From JAFGLY01 sp041309225 (GTDB lineage: Bacteria > Myxococcota_A > UBA796 > JAFGLY01): a stretch of 20,466 bases of DNA. The stretch lies in contig JBFYZZ010000107.1 of the NCBI GenBank assembly GCA_041309225.1, positions 1 to 20,466 of the forward strand, read 5' to 3'. A program made the position numbers and the translations under genes. Below, one piece after another: positions 13,760-20,466 of this stretch. The notes below the pieces were generated by a model, which made no database searches, was not told where the DNA came from, and saw only the letters and a program-made list of their open reading frames with translations. The number at the start of each line of letters is the position of its first letter. The first letter of the stretch is position 1.

Positions 13760-16393
13760 ATGCTCGGCCCCTCCCTCCCCATTCCCGTCCTCCTCCTCGC
13801 CCTGCTCCTGGCCGCCTGCGACGATGAGGTGGCGACCCCAGACGACACCGCTCCGCCCGAGGACACCGAGCGAGCCGACGAGTGCGACGACACGCCCGGG
13901 CAGATCCGGTGCATCGACGGGGACGCCGTCACGTGCGACGCGGCCGGCGACGTCGCGGCCCGGGAGACCTGCGAGGAGGGCTGGGCGTGCATCGAGGGCC
14001 AGGGCTGCACGAAGATCCCCGACGAGTGCGACGACACCCCGGGGCAGATCCTGTGCATCGACGGGGAGGCCGTCACCTGCGACGCGGAGGGCGACGTCGC
14101 GGCCCGCACCGCCTGCATCGAGGGCGACGTCTGCATCGAGGGCGTTGGGTGCGCCACCTGCATGGTGGACCTCTCGGACACCCTGCTCGACGAGGCCACC
14201 GAGGAGACACCCGGCGTCTTCGTGACCGCCGCCCCCATCCGGGGGCCGCTCGCGCTCACGCGGATGCGGGCCCTCACGCTCACGTCCGGCACCCCAGAAA
14301 CCATGGTGCTCGTCGAGTCCACCGGCGTCTCCCTGTTCGACGAGCGCGGCTTCGCCCTCGAGGGGCCGTTGTCCTTCGCGCAGGAGGAACTGCCCGCCAC
14401 GCTGTACGCGGGCGGCGAGGCGGCCTCGGAGGGCAGCGTCACGGCCACGCTCTCCCTCGACGTGTGCGCCGGCGTCTCGGACACGGTGGCCGTCCACGTG
14501 GTGGAGTGGGCCGGCCTGTCGGGCGTGCCGCGCGACGATTTCCCGTGGTTCTCCTACGTGGACGCCTTCAACGGATCGGGGCCCGCCCACGTCGCGCTGG
14601 ATCCCTTCCGGTTCGGAGACCGCGTGGGCCTCACCGCCGACATCTACGTCGTGGATCACAAGGACGCGGGCGACTGGGTCGCGGATCCCACCCTGGTGGA
14701 CGTGACCGGTTCCGTCGAGACCCTGACCGTGGCGGGCGACTCGGTCGCCTCCAACGTCGTCGAGGTGTGGTCGTCGCTCGATCCCGCGGGATGGGTGGCC
14801 CGGCCCCTCGACGTGGTCTTCGACTTCGACGGCGACGGAGCCTACGGCCCCGGCGATCTCCTCGACGGCGGCGACGGCACCGGCCTGGCCGCCGTGAAGG
14901 ATCTCGCCACCGGCGGCCCGCACACGGTGGTGGAGAGCGTCTACTCGGGCGGATCCTGGCTCGGGCAGGACCTCTACTACCCCGACGACATCGCCACGAT
15001 GGGCGAGCTGCCCCTGGTGGTCGTGTCGCACGGCAACGGACACGAGTACACCTGGTACGACTACATCGGCGAGCACCTGGCCTCCCACGGCTACGTCGTG
15101 ATGTCCCACCAGAACAACACGGGGCCCGGCATCGAGACGGCGTCCACCACCACCATTCGGAACACCGACTGGTTCCTCGGGAACCTCGACACCATCGAGG
15201 ACGGGGCGCTCCTCGGCCACGTGGACGGCCACCGCATCGTCTGGATCGGGCACAGCCGCGGGGGCGAGGGCGTGGTCCGCGCGTACGACCGCATCGTCGA
15301 GGGCGACGTCGCCATCACGGACTACGAGCCCGAGGACGTGGTGCTCATCAGCAGCATCGCCCCCACCGTCTTCAACGACGTCACGGACGCCGATCCCCAC
15401 GACCGCCCGTACCACCTCATCGCGGGCGCGGCCGACGGCGACGTCACGGGCGGCCCCGACTGCACCCAGTGCCAGTTCTTCCGCCTCGCCCAGGCCGCCA
15501 CCGGCGACACCCACGTCACCTACGTGCAGGGAGCCTCCCACAACGACTTCAACTGCTGCGGGTTCGCCGACGGTACCGGCCCGGACCTCATCGGCGAGGA
15601 GGAGGCGCAGACCGTGGCGAAGTCCACGTGGCTCGCCCTGCTCGAGGGCCGCGTCCAGGGCGACGAGGTGCTCCTGGAGTACCTCACCCGCATGTACGAC
15701 GACCTCCACGGTTCGGGCATCGCCGACGACACGGTCGTGGCCAGCCAGTTCCGCGTGGATCGGTCCGGGGACGTCATCGTCCTCGACGGCTTCCAGGAGG
15801 GCAGCGACGTCACCACGTCGGACTGCAGCGGGAGCGTGACGTACGATGGGACCGGCCTGCGCGAGGGCCGCCTGGCCGATCGCGACTACCGGCTGGGCTG
15901 GTCCGACGGTGACGCTTACAACGGCATGACCCAGGTCGCCGACGACGTGGACGCCACCCGGGGCGGCATCCTCGAGTGGAGCGAGGGCAGCGGCACGGCG
16001 CTGTCCTTCGAGATTCCGGAGGGGTACGGCGACTGGCGGGGATACGGCTTCCTCTCCTTCCGCGCCGCCCAGCAGACCCGGCACGCCTACACGGTGGCGC
16101 TCGGCGGCCCGCTCTCCTTCACGGTCACCCTCGTGGACGGCACGGGGGTCGAGTCCTCCATCGACTTCGGCGTCATGGGCGGCCTCACCACGCCCTACCT
16201 GCGGTCGGGCCTCGGGACCGGCTACGGCTGGGCCAACGAGTTCGCCACCGTGCGCTTGAGGCTCCTCGAGTTCCAGGCCGACGGCACCCCCATCGACCTG
16301 TCCGACGTCGTCGAGGTGCGGTTCGACGTCGGCGAGGGAGCCGGCTCGCCCCTCGGCCGCATCGGCATCGACGATCTGGAGATCGTGCCATGA
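13760..16393 (+). CDS. Secreted lipoprotein with alpha/beta-hydrolase domain and cysteine-rich repeats
   Basis: The 877-residue protein starts at ATG 13760. Residues 1-20 are a lipoprotein signal ending LLAAC, with lipidated Cys20; Asp-Asp follows. After an acidic linker come two cysteine-rich units (40-87 and 88-131). Residues ~135-350 look like beta-rich modules. A perfect EF-hand-like calcium loop lies at 355-366 (DFDGDGAYGPGD). An alpha/beta hydrolase spans ~385-640: oxyanion HG at 424-425 (VVVSHGNGHEY), nucleophile Ser499 in GHSRGG, likely acid Asp559 or Asp561, and His594 in GASHNDF. A C-terminal beta domain (~665-877) resembles a carbohydrate- or surface-binding sandwich. The hydrolase is of the dienelactone/PAF-acetylhydrolase/cutinase style, so an ester substrate outside the cell is likely, but none can be named. 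It is inserted between lpxD and lpxB, and its stop overlaps the next start as ATGA. Confidence 0.8.
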   Translation: MLGPSLPIPVLLLALLLAACDDEVATPDDTAPPEDTERADECDDTPGQIRCIDGDAVTCDAAGDVAARETCEEGWACIEGQGCTKIPDECDDTPGQILCIDGEAVTCDAEGDVAARTACIEGDVCIEGVGCATCMVDLSDTLLDEATEETPGVFVTAAPIRGPLALTRMRALTLTSGTPETMVLVESTGVSLFDERGFALEGPLSFAQEELPATLYAGGEAASEGSVTATLSLDVCAGVSDTVAVHVVEWAGLSGVPRDDFPWFSYVDAFNGSGPAHVALDPFRFGDRVGLTADIYVVDHKDAGDWVADPTLVDVTGSVETLTVAGDSVASNVVEVWSSLDPAGWVARPLDVVFDFDGDGAYGPGDLLDGGDGTGLAAVKDLATGGPHTVVESVYSGGSWLGQDLYYPDDIATMGELPLVVVSHGNGHEYTWYDYIGEHLASHGYVVMSHQNNTGPGIETASTTTIRNTDWFLGNLDTIEDGALLGHVDGHRIVWIGHSRGGEGVVRAYDRIVEGDVAITDYEPEDVVLISSIAPTVFNDVTDADPHDRPYHLIAGAADGDVTGGPDCTQCQFFRLAQAATGDTHVTYVQGASHNDFNCCGFADGTGPDLIGEEEAQTVAKSTWLALLEGRVQGDEVLLEYLTRMYDDLHGSGIADDTVVASQFRVDRSGDVIVLDGFQEGSDVTTSDCSGSVTYDGTGLREGRLADRDYRLGWSDGDAYNGMTQVADDVDATRGGILEWSEGSGTALSFEIPEGYGDWRGYGFLSFRAAQQTRHAYTVALGGPLSFTVTLVDGTGVESSIDFGVMGGLTTPYLRSGLGTGYGWANEFATVRLRLLEFQADGTPIDLSDVVEVRFDVGEGAGSPLGRIGIDDLEIVP
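13877..14152 (+). repeat. Two tandem cysteine-rich units within the hydrolase lipoprotein
   Basis: Unit 1 (13877-14020, 144 bp) and unit 2 (14021-14152) both begin GACGAGTGCGACGACAC and encode DECDDTPGQI, then CIDG, AVTCDA, GDVAAR and three further cysteines. The high nucleotide identity suggests a fairly recent duplication. Similar Cys-rich units, a question-like CxDGxxxxxC core, recur in myxobacterial surface lipoproteins. Confidence 0.85.
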
Positions 16394-16983
16394 CGCTCCT
16401 CCCGGTGCTGGGACTGCTGCTCCCACTCGCGCTCGCGAACCCGCCGCCGATCGTCCCGGTCGACGACGGAAGCGCCGTGTGCGGGCTCCTCTACGTCCGC
16501 CCCTTCGCCCTGGCCCAGGCGTACGCGTTCACCTGGATGCGCGACCACCCGCCGGTGAGCGAGGGGCTCTTCGTGGTGGTGGAGGTGGATCCGGCGCTGG
16601 CCCGGCCCCGCGACGTCGATTCGCCGGTTCTGTACGTCGGGGCCACGCCCGCCGAGCGGGTGAACGCGGGGCGCACCCATGGCCGGGTCGTGCTCATCGT
16701 GCCCGGGCAACCCGACCTCACGGAGGTGCCCGTCTACCTCGGATCGGTGGAACTGCCCGAGCGGGTGGACGCGGCACGCGGCGCCCGGGAGCTGGAGGCC
16801 GCCCGCGCCCTCGGGATCGAGCCCTTCGGCGCGGCCGAGGTCCGGGCGGCCGAGGCCCGGGGAGGAGACGTGCTGCGCCTGCCCGGCGCCGACGCGCTCT
16901 ACCGCGCCGCCGGCGACCTCGTGGAGGCCTGGGCGCCCGAGGACGCCGAGCGCGCCGACAACCTGCGGGTTCCCCCGCCATGA
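16390..16983 (+). CDS. Exported protein of unknown function
   Basis: A 197-residue protein whose ATG at 16390 overlaps the hydrolase stop (ATGA), implying translational coupling. The N-terminus MTLLPVLGLLLPLALA is a signal peptide with likely cleavage after Ala16. The mature part has one cysteine (Cys31), several beta-strand-like segments (LFVVVEVDPAL, SPVLYVGATPAERV, GRVVLIVPG), and a helical, Ala- and Glu-rich second half. It lacks recognisable catalytic motifs; I do not recognise the family. Codon use is like its neighbours. Its stop overlaps the start of the next frame as ATGA at 16980-16983, so the hydrolase, this protein and the small membrane protein appear to form one unit. Confidence 0.7.
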   Translation: MTLLPVLGLLLPLALANPPPIVPVDDGSAVCGLLYVRPFALAQAYAFTWMRDHPPVSEGLFVVVEVDPALARPRDVDSPVLYVGATPAERVNAGRTHGRVVLIVPGQPDLTEVPVYLGSVELPERVDAARGARELEAARALGIEPFGAAEVRAAEARGGDVLRLPGADALYRAAGDLVEAWAPEDAERADNLRVPPP

Positions 16984-17258
16984 CGGGCCGAGCGCTCGCG
17001 GTGAAGGTGGGGTGGCGCGCCCTGGCGGTGGGGATCGGCGTCACGGCCGGCGTGTTGTACGCCACGTACCTCGGGTGCCACGGGTCTTGAGCGCTCCGCG
17101 GGAACCCATGGTACATGGGGACGATGGGCGCGCTGGCCGGGTGGCTGGTGGTGAGCGAGATCGGGCGGATCCGCGCGCGAGCGCGGCAGGAGCGGGCCTG
17201 GGAGCAGGAGGGCCTTCCGCCCGCGACGGACACGGATTCCAGGGACGGAGCCGGGTAG
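16980..17258 (+). CDS. Probable selenocysteine-containing two-helix membrane protein (DUF6132-like); UGA at 17088-17090
   Basis: The frame starts at ATG 16980, overlapping the preceding stop, and meets TGA at codon 37. If TGA ends it the product is 36 residues; if read as selenocysteine (U) it is 92 residues, stopping at TAG 17256-17258. Seen: helix 1 (~11-31, WRALAVGIGVTAGVLYATYL), the loop GCHGS-U-ALRGNPW (32-44), helix 2 (~46-59) and a basic then acidic tail. After the TGA, 50 of 55 codons end in G or C, as in genuine genes here. From memory, small DUF6132-type proteins share this plan: helix, Gly-Cys, a second Cys, four residues, Asn-Pro, helix. U37 falls on that second Cys, with the Cys-to-Cys loop one residue shorter. 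A SECIS-like hairpin follows. The Cys33/U37 pair suggests redox or sulfur/selenium chemistry at the membrane. Alternatives: a nonsense mutation, or two small genes with the second starting at ATG 17115. Confidence 0.62.
17091..17131 (+). promoter_or_regulatory. Bacterial SECIS-like stem-loop directly after the in-frame UGA
   Basis: The 41 nt after the TGA can fold into one hairpin. The lower stem pairs 17091-17096 with 17126-17131 (GCGCUC with GGGCGC, one G-U pair). After an internal loop, the upper stem pairs CCCAU (17105-17109) with AUGGG (17115-17119), and the tip is GGUAC, where the outer G and C may also pair. The GGU of the tip is at nucleotides 20-22 after the UGA; in E. coli fdhF, GGU in the SelB-binding loop is at 19-21. 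The first two loop bases are G, as expected of bacterial SECIS elements. No computed energy is available. Confidence 0.55.
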
Positions 17259-17275
17259 GCGGGAGGGACCGGCCA

Positions 17276-18415
17276 GTGACGGGCCGTCCGCTCGAGGTGC
17301 TGGTGTCGGCCGTGGAGGCTTCGGGGGATCGCCTCGCCGCGGAGCTGGTGGCGGCGCTCGCCGCCCGTCGTCCCCTGCGGGCCCGGGGGCTCGCCGGGCC
17401 CGATCTCGAGGCAGCCGGCGTGACACCCCTGGCGCGCGTGGAGGACGTGACGGCCGCCGGGCTCGTCGAGGTCGCCGGCCGGCTCGGCGCCCTCCGGGCC
17501 GCCCGTCGGGCGCTGGTGCACGCCGCCCGGGAGGGTGCCGACCTCGTGATCGTGACCGACGGACCCGACTTCCACCTGCCCCTCGCCCGGGCGGTCCGGC
17601 GCCTGGGGATCCGGACCGTCGGGTACGTAAGCCCCCAGGTGTGGGCCTGGCGGCCGGGGCGGGTACACCGGGTAGCCGCCTCGCTCGACCAGCTCCTCTG
17701 CCTCTTCCCCTTCGAGCCGCCCCTGTACGAGGGGACGGGCCTCGACGTCCGCTGGGTCGGACACCCCGTCCTCGACCGGCTGGCCGGCGTCCGCCGGACG
17801 CCCGATCCCCGGCGGTTCGCCCTCCTGCCCGGCTCGCGGCCGCACGAGGTGCGGCGCCTCCTGCCCGCCTTCCTCACTGCGGCGGAGGCGGTGCGGGCCC
17901 GGATTCCCGAGGCGTCGTTCACGCTCGGCCGGGCGGCCATGGTCCCGGCGGAGGCGTATGCCGGCGCGGAGGCCGCGGGCGTCCGCCGGGTCGACGGCCT
18001 CGTTCCGGCCGTAGAGGCGGCCGGGGCCGCGCTGGTGGCCGCCGGGACCGCCACCCTCGAGTGCGCGGTGCTGGGGGTGCCGATGGTGGTGGCCTGCGCC
18101 GTCCACCCCCTCACGTACGGCGTGGGGCGCCGGCTGGTGCGCGGCGTGCGGCACCTGGGCCTGCCGAGCATCCTGCTCGGCAGGGAGGTGGCCCCGGAGC
18201 ACGTGCAGCGGCTCGATCCCGAGGCCATGGCCCGGGACCTCCTCCGGGTGGCCGTGGATCCCTCGGTGGCGGCGGACCTCGCCGAGGTGCGCCGTCGCCT
18301 CGGACCCAGAGGCGCCTCGGGGCGCGCCGCGGACGCGATCCTCGAGGGCTTGGAGACGGAACTGCGGGGGCTCGGGGGACCCCGCCCTGGACGCGGCCCC
18401 GCCCGCCGGGCATGA
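17276..18415 (+). CDS. lpxB: Lipid-A-disaccharide synthase
   Basis: LpxB (GT19) joins UDP-diacylglucosamine and lipid X at the inner membrane to form the lipid A disaccharide. The start is GTG 17276, with GGGAGGGA 8-9 bp upstream and 17 bp after the previous TAG; it gives 379 residues, the family length. Motifs: EASGDRLAAEL (14-24), TDGPDFHLPLA (95-104), YVSPQVWAWRPGR (117-129), GHPVLDRL (162-169), LLPGSRPHEVRRLLP (183-197), AGTATLECAVLGVPM (256-270) and GREVAPEHVQ (302-311). Small departures from consensus, such as Val for Gly before EASGD, His for Asn in PDFN, and LPS for LPN, look like lineage variation. The upstream frame extension from 17108 is rejected in favour of this start. With lpxD 3.5 kb upstream it belongs to a split lipid A cluster. 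Confidence 0.95.
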   Translation: MTGRPLEVLVSAVEASGDRLAAELVAALAARRPLRARGLAGPDLEAAGVTPLARVEDVTAAGLVEVAGRLGALRAARRALVHAAREGADLVIVTDGPDFHLPLARAVRRLGIRTVGYVSPQVWAWRPGRVHRVAASLDQLLCLFPFEPPLYEGTGLDVRWVGHPVLDRLAGVRRTPDPRRFALLPGSRPHEVRRLLPAFLTAAEAVRARIPEASFTLGRAAMVPAEAYAGAEAAGVRRVDGLVPAVEAAGAALVAAGTATLECAVLGVPMVVACAVHPLTYGVGRRLVRGVRHLGLPSILLGREVAPEHVQRLDPEAMARDLLRVAVDPSVAADLAEVRRRLGPRGASGRAADAILEGLETELRGLGGPRPGRGPARRA

Positions 18416-18443
18416 TCCCCCCCGACTCCGGGGTTCTGCCGCC

Positions 18444-19145
18444 GTGCCCACCGCTGTCGTCACGCCCACGTACAACGAGGTCGCCACCGTGGCGGGTCTC
18501 GTCGCACGCCTGCTCGGCACCCGGACCTTCCGCCAGGATCCGGGGGCTCGCATCCTCGTGGTGGACGATGCTTCCCCCGACGGCACGGCCGAGGTCGCCG
18601 AGCGGGTGGGCGCGGGCCGCGTGCGGGTCATCCGGCGCCCGGGGCGCGAGGGGCTGGGCAGCGCCTACCGGGCCGGTCTGGGCACCGCCCTGGAGGCCGG
18701 CTTCGATCCGATCGTGCAGATGGACGCCGATCTCTCTCACGATCCCACCGACGTGGACCGGCTCCTGCAGGTGGACGGAGACCTCGTGCTCGGGACCCGC
18801 TGGATGCCCGGAGGCGGCTCCCAGGGCTGGCCACTCCCGCGGCGCCTGATGTCCCGGGGGGGCACCGGCTACGCCCGGTTCTGGCTGGGCCTCCCGCTCC
18901 GGGATCTCACCGGCGGCTTCAAGGCCTGGCGGGCCGCCTGCCTCCGCGCCGTGGACCTCGCCTCGGTCGAATCCGAGGGGTACGTGTTCCAGATCGAGAC
19001 CACCTGGCGGGCCGTGCGGGCCGGGTTCCAGGTGGCCGAGGTGCCCATCACGTTCTCCCAGCGGGCTGCCGGAACGAGCAAGATGAACGCGAGGATAGCC
19101 CTCGAGGCCGCGTGGAGGATCCCGGCCTTGAGGTGGCGGTCGTAG
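18444..19145 (+). CDS. Polyprenyl-phosphate glycosyltransferase (DPM1-like, GT2)
   Basis: The 233-residue protein starts at GTG 18444, 28 bp after lpxB. It shows the GT2 fold of polyprenol-phosphate mannose synthases: VVTPTYNE (5-12), VVDDASPDGTAEVA, REGLGSAYRAGLGTALEAG, the metal-binding QMDADLSHDPTDV, GTRWMPGGG, LRDLTGGFKAWR, SEGYVFQIE and the C-terminal ITFSQRAAGTSKM. There are no membrane helices at its end, so it is the short soluble-type form. It should transfer a sugar (mannose or another hexose; the sequence does not say which) from a nucleotide donor to a polyprenyl phosphate at the cytoplasmic face. The next gene, 2 bp downstream, encodes a membrane transferase that uses such lipid-linked sugars, so the two probably act in sequence. 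Confidence 0.9.
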   Translation: MPTAVVTPTYNEVATVAGLVARLLGTRTFRQDPGARILVVDDASPDGTAEVAERVGAGRVRVIRRPGREGLGSAYRAGLGTALEAGFDPIVQMDADLSHDPTDVDRLLQVDGDLVLGTRWMPGGGSQGWPLPRRLMSRGGTGYARFWLGLPLRDLTGGFKAWRAACLRAVDLASVESEGYVFQIETTWRAVRAGFQVAEVPITFSQRAAGTSKMNARIALEAAWRIPALRWRS

Positions 19146-19147
19146 CG

Positions 19148-20466
19148 GTGGATCCCGCGCGACGCGTCACCCTGAGGGTGATCCCGGGCGGCGAGCGCCC
19201 GGCGGATCCCGACCGGGAGGGATCCTGGGTCGAGCGGGTGGAGGGATGGGCCGGGCCGCTGGCCCTGATCCTCGCGCTCGCGGCGTTCCGGGCGTGGTAC
19301 GCCGGCCTCCCGGGTCTCGTGGCGGACGAGGCGTACTACTGGACCTGGAGCCGCGACCTCGCCGCCGGCTACTTCGACCACCCGCCCGCGGTGGCGTGGG
19401 CCGTCCGGGCCGGAACCGCCATCCTCGGGGACACCGAGCGAGGGGTGCGGATCGTGCCCATCCTCCTCGGCGCCCTCGCCGCCGGGGTTCTGGCCGTCAC
19501 CTCGCGGCGGCCCTGGCTCACGGTGGCGGCGGCCTGCTCGATGCCGCTGTTCGTGCTGGGGGGGACCCTCGCCACGCCCGACGTCCCCCTGATCCTGGGG
19601 TGGACCGTGGCCCTGGCCGGGGCGGCCCGGGGGGGGCCGTGGTGGCTCCTGGCCGGGGCCGGGGCCGGGCTCGCCGCGCTGGGCAAGGCGCCCGGGCTCC
19701 TCCTGCCCATACTGCTGGCCCTCGGGCGGCCCCGCGACCTCCGGACGCGGTGGCCCTGGCTGGGGCTCCTCGCGTTCCTGACCCTGATCGCCCCGAACGT
19801 GGCCTGGCTCGCGGGCCACGACTGGGTGAGCCTGCGCTTCCAGGCGGATCACGGGCTGGGCGTCGAGGGGGGCGACGCCGCCGCCCCCGGGCTTTCGGGG
19901 CTGCTCGCGTTCGTGGCGGCGCAGGTGGGGCTCGCTGGGCCCTTCCTGTTCCTCTGTGCGGCCGCATTCTGGCTCGTGGCCTGGCGGGAGCGGGGACTCG
20001 TGCGCCTGTGGTGGTGGACCTCCTTTCCGCCCCTCCTGCTCTTCGCGCTGGCCTCGCTCCTCGCGAGATCCGAGGCCAACTGGGCGGCCCCCGCCTGGAT
20101 CGGGGCCGTCCTGGGTCTCGGGCACCTGTCGGCCCGATGGCGGCGCATCGCCTGGGTCGGCGTCGGGACCGGGGCCGTCGCCTCGGGATTCCTGCTCGTC
20201 CACGTGGTGCGACCCGTGATCGACCTGCCCCGCGATCCCACCGTCCAGGTGGAGGCCGGCCGCGTCATCGGACAGGCGGTGCAGGCGTGGGGCATCGACC
20301 CGGTCTACGCCGTCCGGTACCAGGACGCGGCCTGGATCCGGTTCTACGGTCGTGTCTCGGCTCGAGTCCTCCCGAACGTAGGGCGGGCCAGCCAGTTCGA
20401 CCTGTGGCCCCGCGAGCCGATCGCGCCCCACGCACTCGTGGTGCGCCCATGGCGATCGCGGCCGCC
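19148..20466 (+). CDS. Family 39 / PMT_2-type membrane glycosyltransferase (3' end outside window)
   Basis: The frame is open from just after the previous stop to the right edge (439 codons seen). I start it at GTG 19148, 2 bp after the DPM1-like gene; GTG 19133, overlapping that gene, is possible. After a ~30-residue polar leader comes a first hydrophobic helix (~36-50) and then the diagnostic periplasmic loop VADEAYYWTWSRDL (58-71) and GYFDHPP (74-80), where Asp60-Glu61 are the expected catalytic acidic residues of the ArnT/PMT fold. Around nine to ten further hydrophobic segments follow, then a C-terminal soluble part. Family members move a sugar from a polyprenyl phosphate to an acceptor outside the membrane, such as lipid A, a glycan or a protein. 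Next to lpxB, lipid A or LPS decoration is the best guess. Confidence 0.88.
   Translation, partial: MDPARRVTLRVIPGGERPADPDREGSWVERVEGWAGPLALILALAAFRAWYAGLPGLVADEAYYWTWSRDLAAGYFDHPPAVAWAVRAGTAILGDTERGVRIVPILLGALAAGVLAVTSRRPWLTVAAACSMPLFVLGGTLATPDVPLILGWTVALAGAARGGPWWLLAGAGAGLAALGKAPGLLLPILLALGRPRDLRTRWPWLGLLAFLTLIAPNVAWLAGHDWVSLRFQADHGLGVEGGDAAAPGLSGLLAFVAAQVGLAGPFLFLCAAAFWLVAWRERGLVRLWWWTSFPPLLLFALASLLARSEANWAAPAWIGAVLGLGHLSARWRRIAWVGVGTGAVASGFLLVHVVRPVIDLPRDPTVQVEAGRVIGQAVQAWGIDPVYAVRYQDAAWIRFYGRVSARVLPNVGRASQFDLWPREPIAPHALVVRPWRSRP

Noticed and set aside
13748..16426. Open frame of 892 codons on the minus strand opposite the hydrolase lipoprotein
   Set aside because: The His/Val/Gly/Asp-rich product is the mirror of the real gene's codon pattern; the + strand frame has a lipobox, repeats and a catalytic triad.
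17115..17258. Independent 47-residue gene starting at ATG 17115
   Set aside because: Not excluded, but no good ribosome site precedes it, its start lies inside the hairpin, and it leaves the eight coding-like codons 17091-17114 and the Asn-Pro motif unexplained.
16980..17258. UGA read as Trp through a variant genetic code
   Set aside because: TGA is the normal stop of valS, nadC, lpxD, lpxB and others in the same window.
17108..17275. N-terminal extension of lpxB from ATG 17108
   Set aside because: It would overlap the second half of the putative selenoprotein, adds a Gly/Arg-rich tail not found in LpxB, and the GTG at 17276 has an excellent ribosome site and gives the family length.
1..20466. 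CRISPR arrays, insertion sequences, integrases, phage genes or toxin-antitoxin pairs
   Set aside because: No regularly spaced repeats, transposase motifs or terminal inverted repeats were seen; the tRNA-Leu gene has no adjacent integrase or visible repeated 3' end.

Overview
The window is very GC-rich (about 73% by eye) and densely coding. It carries lipid A genes (lpxD, lpxB, a Skp-like chaperone), so it comes from a diderm, LPS-making bacterium. PilZ and DUF4388-type regulators, a pseudo-receiver protein and cysteine-rich secreted lipoproteins of the sort abundant in Myxococcota point to that phylum or a related deltaproteobacterial lineage. This placement is inference; there is no rRNA to confirm it. 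No insertion sequence, phage gene, CRISPR array or other sign of recent transfer was seen.

Layout. 1-3462: tail of a PilZ protein, elongation factor P on the minus strand, a large PilZ-like/DUF4388/TPR regulator with a decayed J-domain, and a small cysteine-rich putative lipoprotein. 3463-5893: a divergent pair, a lipocalin-like (AttH/CrtC-type) protein and a flavin amine-oxidase-like enzyme. 5894-6184: a hairpin and a tRNA-Leu(CAA) on the minus strand. 6185-6907: a receiver-domain protein that has lost its phosphorylation site. 7041-12034: a tight housekeeping operon, valS-nadC-birA-coaX (protein synthesis, NAD, biotin, coenzyme A). 12134-20466: an envelope block, skp-lpxD, then three inserted genes (a secreted hydrolase lipoprotein, a secreted protein of unknown function, a two-helix membrane protein), then lpxB, a polyprenyl-phosphate sugar synthase and a GT39-type membrane glycosyltransferase cut by the window end.

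The main find is at 16980-17258. A 36-codon frame starting in an ATGA overlap ends at TGA (17088-17090), but the same frame stays open for 55 more codons with the GC-ending codon use of a real gene and a second membrane helix. The TGA falls where small two-helix proteins of the DUF6132 type, as I remember them, have a conserved cysteine (Gly-Cys ... Cys-x-x-x-x-Asn-Pro). A stem-loop follows at once, with GGU at its tip 20-22 nt after the TGA, nearly the same place as the loop of the E. coli fdhF SECIS. I read this as a probable selenocysteine-containing membrane protein that a standard annotation would truncate or miss.

Other points of interest are a strong codon-pair rule (Asp-Pro almost always GAT-CC) that makes GATC very frequent, two convergent genes whose stop codons form one TGATCA palindrome, and an lpx cluster lacking fabZ and lpxA between lpxD and lpxB.
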